This document shows positions 49,412-51,658 of a stretch of 51,658 nucleotides of DNA, in pieces. The stretch comes from Syntrophaceticus schinkii (lineage in GTDB: Bacteria; Bacillota; DSM-12270; Thermacetogeniales; Thermacetogeniaceae): NCBI RefSeq assembly GCF_000946815.1, contig NZ_CDRZ01000239.1:1-51658 (forward strand), in the 5' to 3' direction. Numbering within the stretch: the first letter of the stretch is position 1; each line of letters starts with the position of its first letter. Below the pieces are notes generated by a model that made no database searches, was not told the origin of the DNA, and saw only the letters and a program-made list of their open reading frames with translations. The position numbers were made by a program, and so were the translations under genes.

Positions 49412-50415
49412 GGCTTAACCTCACTCCTTCCATATTGCATCGGCTGAACAAACCGATCAATTAATGGGGTTACACAGTTCATCAACAAAATTGAATAACA
49501 CACACCTTCAGGATATCCTCCGACAAGCCTGATCAAAACCGTAAGCGCACCGGCACTCACGGCAAAGATGATTTTCCCTTTTCTGGTGATCGGAGTTGTA
49601 ACCATATCAGTGGCCATAAAAAATGCTCCCAAAATAAGGCCACCTGCCATCATGTGAAAAATTGGATCCCCGGTCAAAAACCCGTTGGTGCCAAAAAGCC
49701 AGGTGAGGATGCCGACGGTTCCAATCATCGCCACAGGCATTACCCAATCAATATAACGCTTATAGATCAGGAACAATCCTCCTAAAACCAGCAATATAAC
49801 ACATGTCTCACCAATGCAGCCGTTTCGCAATCCCAAAAATAAGGATTTATACAGCCCGGCCTGGCTTCCGTAAGTATTTATCAATGCGTCATAACCCTGC
49901 AGTTTTAAAATATTTAAGGGTGTTGCACTCGTAACGGTATCTATGGGTGTTGTAACCTTGGTCCAGGTAGTCATCAGTACCGGCCAGGACACCATCAAGG
50001 CCGCCCTGCCGATATGAGCAGGGTTGAAAATGTTATAGCCCAAACCTCCCATAGAGTGCTTGGCTACCACGATGGCAATGAAAGAACCGACAATCGGAAC
50101 AAAGAACGGGACAGCGGGGGGAAGACACATTGCCAAAAGCAGTCCGCACAAAAATGCACTGCCATCAGTTACAGTGATCTTCTTTTTCAATATTTTTTGG
50201 GTTATTGCTTCAAAAACAACAGCAGATAGACTCCCCACAGCTAAGGTTTGCAAAGCCGGCATTCCAAAATAATAGACCGCAAAGATCACTGCCGGCAACA
50301 AGGCAATGACAACGGTCCACATTATTTTACTGATCGAAACATCAGCAAACATATGGGGTGATGATGAAACAATCATTTTTGCTAATTGATCATCTTTGAC
50401 AACCTCTGTGCTCAC
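49408..50415 (-). CDS. rnfD: Rnf complex membrane subunit RnfD
   Basis: 335 residues with about nine membrane helices. SSPHMFADVSISKIMWTVVIALLPA is the typical N-terminus. GGLGYNIFNPAHIGRAALMVSWP and TVTSATPLNIL follow, the latter with the threonine (SATPL) that is flavinylated by ApbE. MAGGLILGAFFMATDMVTTPITRKGKIIFAVSAGALTVLIRLVGGYPEGVCYSILLMNCVTPLID is the conserved C-terminal half. It starts 4 bases after rnfC and overlaps rnfG by 4 bases. RnfD is the presumed channel for Na+ or H+. Confidence 0.95.
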   Translation of the reverse strand: MSTEVVKDDQLAKMIVSSSPHMFADVSISKIMWTVVIALLPAVIFAVYYFGMPALQTLAVGSLSAVVFEAITQKILKKKITVTDGSAFLCGLLLAMCLPPAVPFFVPIVGSFIAIVVAKHSMGGLGYNIFNPAHIGRAALMVSWPVLMTTWTKVTTPIDTVTSATPLNILKLQGYDALINTYGSQAGLYKSLFLGLRNGCIGETCVILLVLGGLFLIYKRYIDWVMPVAMIGTVGILTWLFGTNGFLTGDPIFHMMAGGLILGAFFMATDMVTTPITRKGKIIFAVSAGALTVLIRLVGGYPEGVCYSILLMNCVTPLIDRFVQPMQYGRSEVKP

Positions 50416-50419
50416 TTAA

Positions 50420-51658
50420 TTAACCCCCTTTTTGGGCTGACATCTGGGCTGACAATTTTTTAGCATACCGGATATAATGAACATTTTTGCGTTTAGCCGG
50501 ACACATATAAGCACAGCAGCCGCATTCCATGCAATCCAGTAAGTGGTAATCATTCAATGCCTCTTCCACAAGTGATCTTTCCGCAAGAATACTGAGCATA
50601 CTTGGATTAAGCCCCATGGGGCAGATATCGATGCATTGGCCGCAGCGAATACATGATGCTTCCGGACCATCGTGGATTTCCTGTTTGCTGAAAGCCAGTA
50701 TTCCATTAGTTCCTTTTATTACAGGAACGTCAGCCGTAAACTGTGTTACTCCCATTAAAGGACCACCCATAATCAGTTTTGCAGGTGGGAATTTAAAACC
50801 GCCGCACTGTTCAATAGCATCAGCAAATGTTGTACCAATTCTAAGCAGCAGGTTTTTAGGCTCCTTGATGGCGCCTCCACTCAAGGTAACCACTCTCTCA
50901 ATCAGCGGAATGCCATTTCTGACAGCATCGCATATCGCTAAGGCTGTTCCAACATTCTGTACAACCACCCCAACACTCATGGGCAGTTTCCCGGACGGAA
51001 TTTCACGTTTAAGCAAAGTTGTGATCAGCATCTTTTCAGCACCATGGGGGTATCTGGTAGGAACAGCTACAACTTTGACATGATGTTCTGCCAGAGCATC
51101 AGTCAAAACCCTAACCGCATCCATTTTATTATCTTCGACCCCAATAATCACATTATCAACCGCCAGGATTTTCTTTATGATCAAAATTCCGGTAGCAATA
51201 CGCTCAGCATTTTCAAGCATGATCCTGTGATCCGCGGTTAAATACGGCTCACATTCCGCCGCATTGATGATCAGCGTATCGATGGGATTATCCTCAGGCG
51301 GTGTCAATTTAATATAGGTAGGAAAGGCCGCCCCCCCTAAACCGACAATGCCGGCATTCTTGATCATTTCTATGATTTCCGTATTGCTCAGGTTTTGCCA
51401 ATGGCGTTCCGTCGGAATGCCTTCTGCCCATTGATCCAACCCATCACTTTCAATAATGATCGCCAGGCATTCCCCAAAGGATGGATGAGGCTGCTCGGAA
51501 ATATCAACAACAGTACCGGAAATAGTGGCATGGACATTGCTGGATACAGCACCCTCAGCAGCCGCGGCAATAACCTGTCCCTTCTTGACATTGTCACCTT
51601 TATTAACAATGGGCACACTCGGTGCACCGATATGCTGACGAACCGGAAGAATTACTTT
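50420..51658 (-). CDS. rnfC: Rnf complex NADH-binding subunit RnfC, N-terminally cut by the window edge
   Basis: The frame is open to the last base of the window (KVILPVRQHIGAPSVPIVNKGD, the biotinyl-like N-terminal region), so the start lies beyond. GTG 51616 is internal. GIVGLGGAAFPTYIKL and INAAECEPYLTADHR form the FMN/NADH-binding Rossmann-like domain. MGGPLMGV, CIRCGQCIDICPMGLNP and CMECGCCAYMCPAKRKNVHYIRYAKK carry two [4Fe-4S] clusters. About 30 residues of the N-terminus are missing. RnfC exchanges electrons with NAD at the cytoplasmic side. It is the first gene of the CDGEAB operon. Confidence 0.95.
   Translation of the reverse strand, partial: KVILPVRQHIGAPSVPIVNKGDNVKKGQVIAAAAEGAVSSNVHATISGTVVDISEQPHPSFGECLAIIIESDGLDQWAEGIPTERHWQNLSNTEIIEMIKNAGIVGLGGAAFPTYIKLTPPEDNPIDTLIINAAECEPYLTADHRIMLENAERIATGILIIKKILAVDNVIIGVEDNKMDAVRVLTDALAEHHVKVVAVPTRYPHGAEKMLITTLLKREIPSGKLPMSVGVVVQNVGTALAICDAVRNGIPLIERVVTLSGGAIKEPKNLLLRIGTTFADAIEQCGGFKFPPAKLIMGGPLMGVTQFTADVPVIKGTNGILAFSKQEIHDGPEASCIRCGQCIDICPMGLNPSMLSILAERSLVEEALNDYHLLDCMECGCCAYMCPAKRKNVHYIRYAKKLSAQMSAQKGG

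Overview
The window reads as chromosome of an anaerobic low-to-mid GC Gram-positive bacterium of the Clostridia/Peptococcia type. The grounds are a clostridial-order rnfCDGEAB cluster, an ApbE/NusG_II/Gx-transporter/EcfT block, a DmsABC-like molybdoenzyme, a Bce-like ABC exporter with its own two-component system, and strong AGGAGG ribosome sites. No rRNA, tRNA or CRISPR array was seen. The species assignment is inference.

Layout. 1-10.3 kb is a graveyard of defence and mobile genes. It holds a partial vWA gene, a DUF6922-like gene, a frameshifted McrC-like nuclease, a broken two-piece hypothetical gene, a TOTE-type primase-helicase with the middle of its helicase deleted, an IS3-family transposase scar, an intact BrnT/BrnA pair, an orphan RelB/DinJ antitoxin, and a 5'-truncated RecQ-like helicase with a coiled-coil membrane partner. 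Five copies of a palindromic GGTACCGGTTAC element are scattered through it. 10.3-15.4 kb carries a WYL regulator, a 54-residue membrane protein too short for most gene callers, and an ABC ATPase plus FtsX-type permease. The small gene and the ABC operon share a promoter architecture that looks like an OmpR-family operator. 15.4-23.8 kb holds a split, diverged duplication. A deleted copy of the histidine kinase/response regulator/PH-gene segment lies at 15484-15906 and the full copy at 21122-23752. Between them sit a zinc-ribbon gene, a carboxymuconolactone decarboxylase-like gene, an ArsR regulator and a DmsCBA-like operon whose catalytic gene is truncated and frameshifted.

23.8-42.8 kb is one leftward defence island. 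A BREX type 3-like operon (brxF-brxC-pglX-pglZ-brxA, without the helicase brxHII) is followed by an MNT/HEPN toxin-antitoxin pair and then by a Wadjet-like operon in the order D-A-B-C. The island is bracketed by identical 35-bp repeats, each just downstream of a PH-domain paralogue. 43.7-51.7 kb is the leftward Rnf respiratory/electron-transfer cluster with flavin-transfer and transporter genes; rnfC runs off the window.

An important caution: at least nine genes are split by single-base indels. Most look like one extra base in a short homopolymer (GGG, GGGGG, AAAAA, A10). The set includes rnfG and brxC, so assembly error must be weighed against genuine decay before any of these is called a pseudogene.
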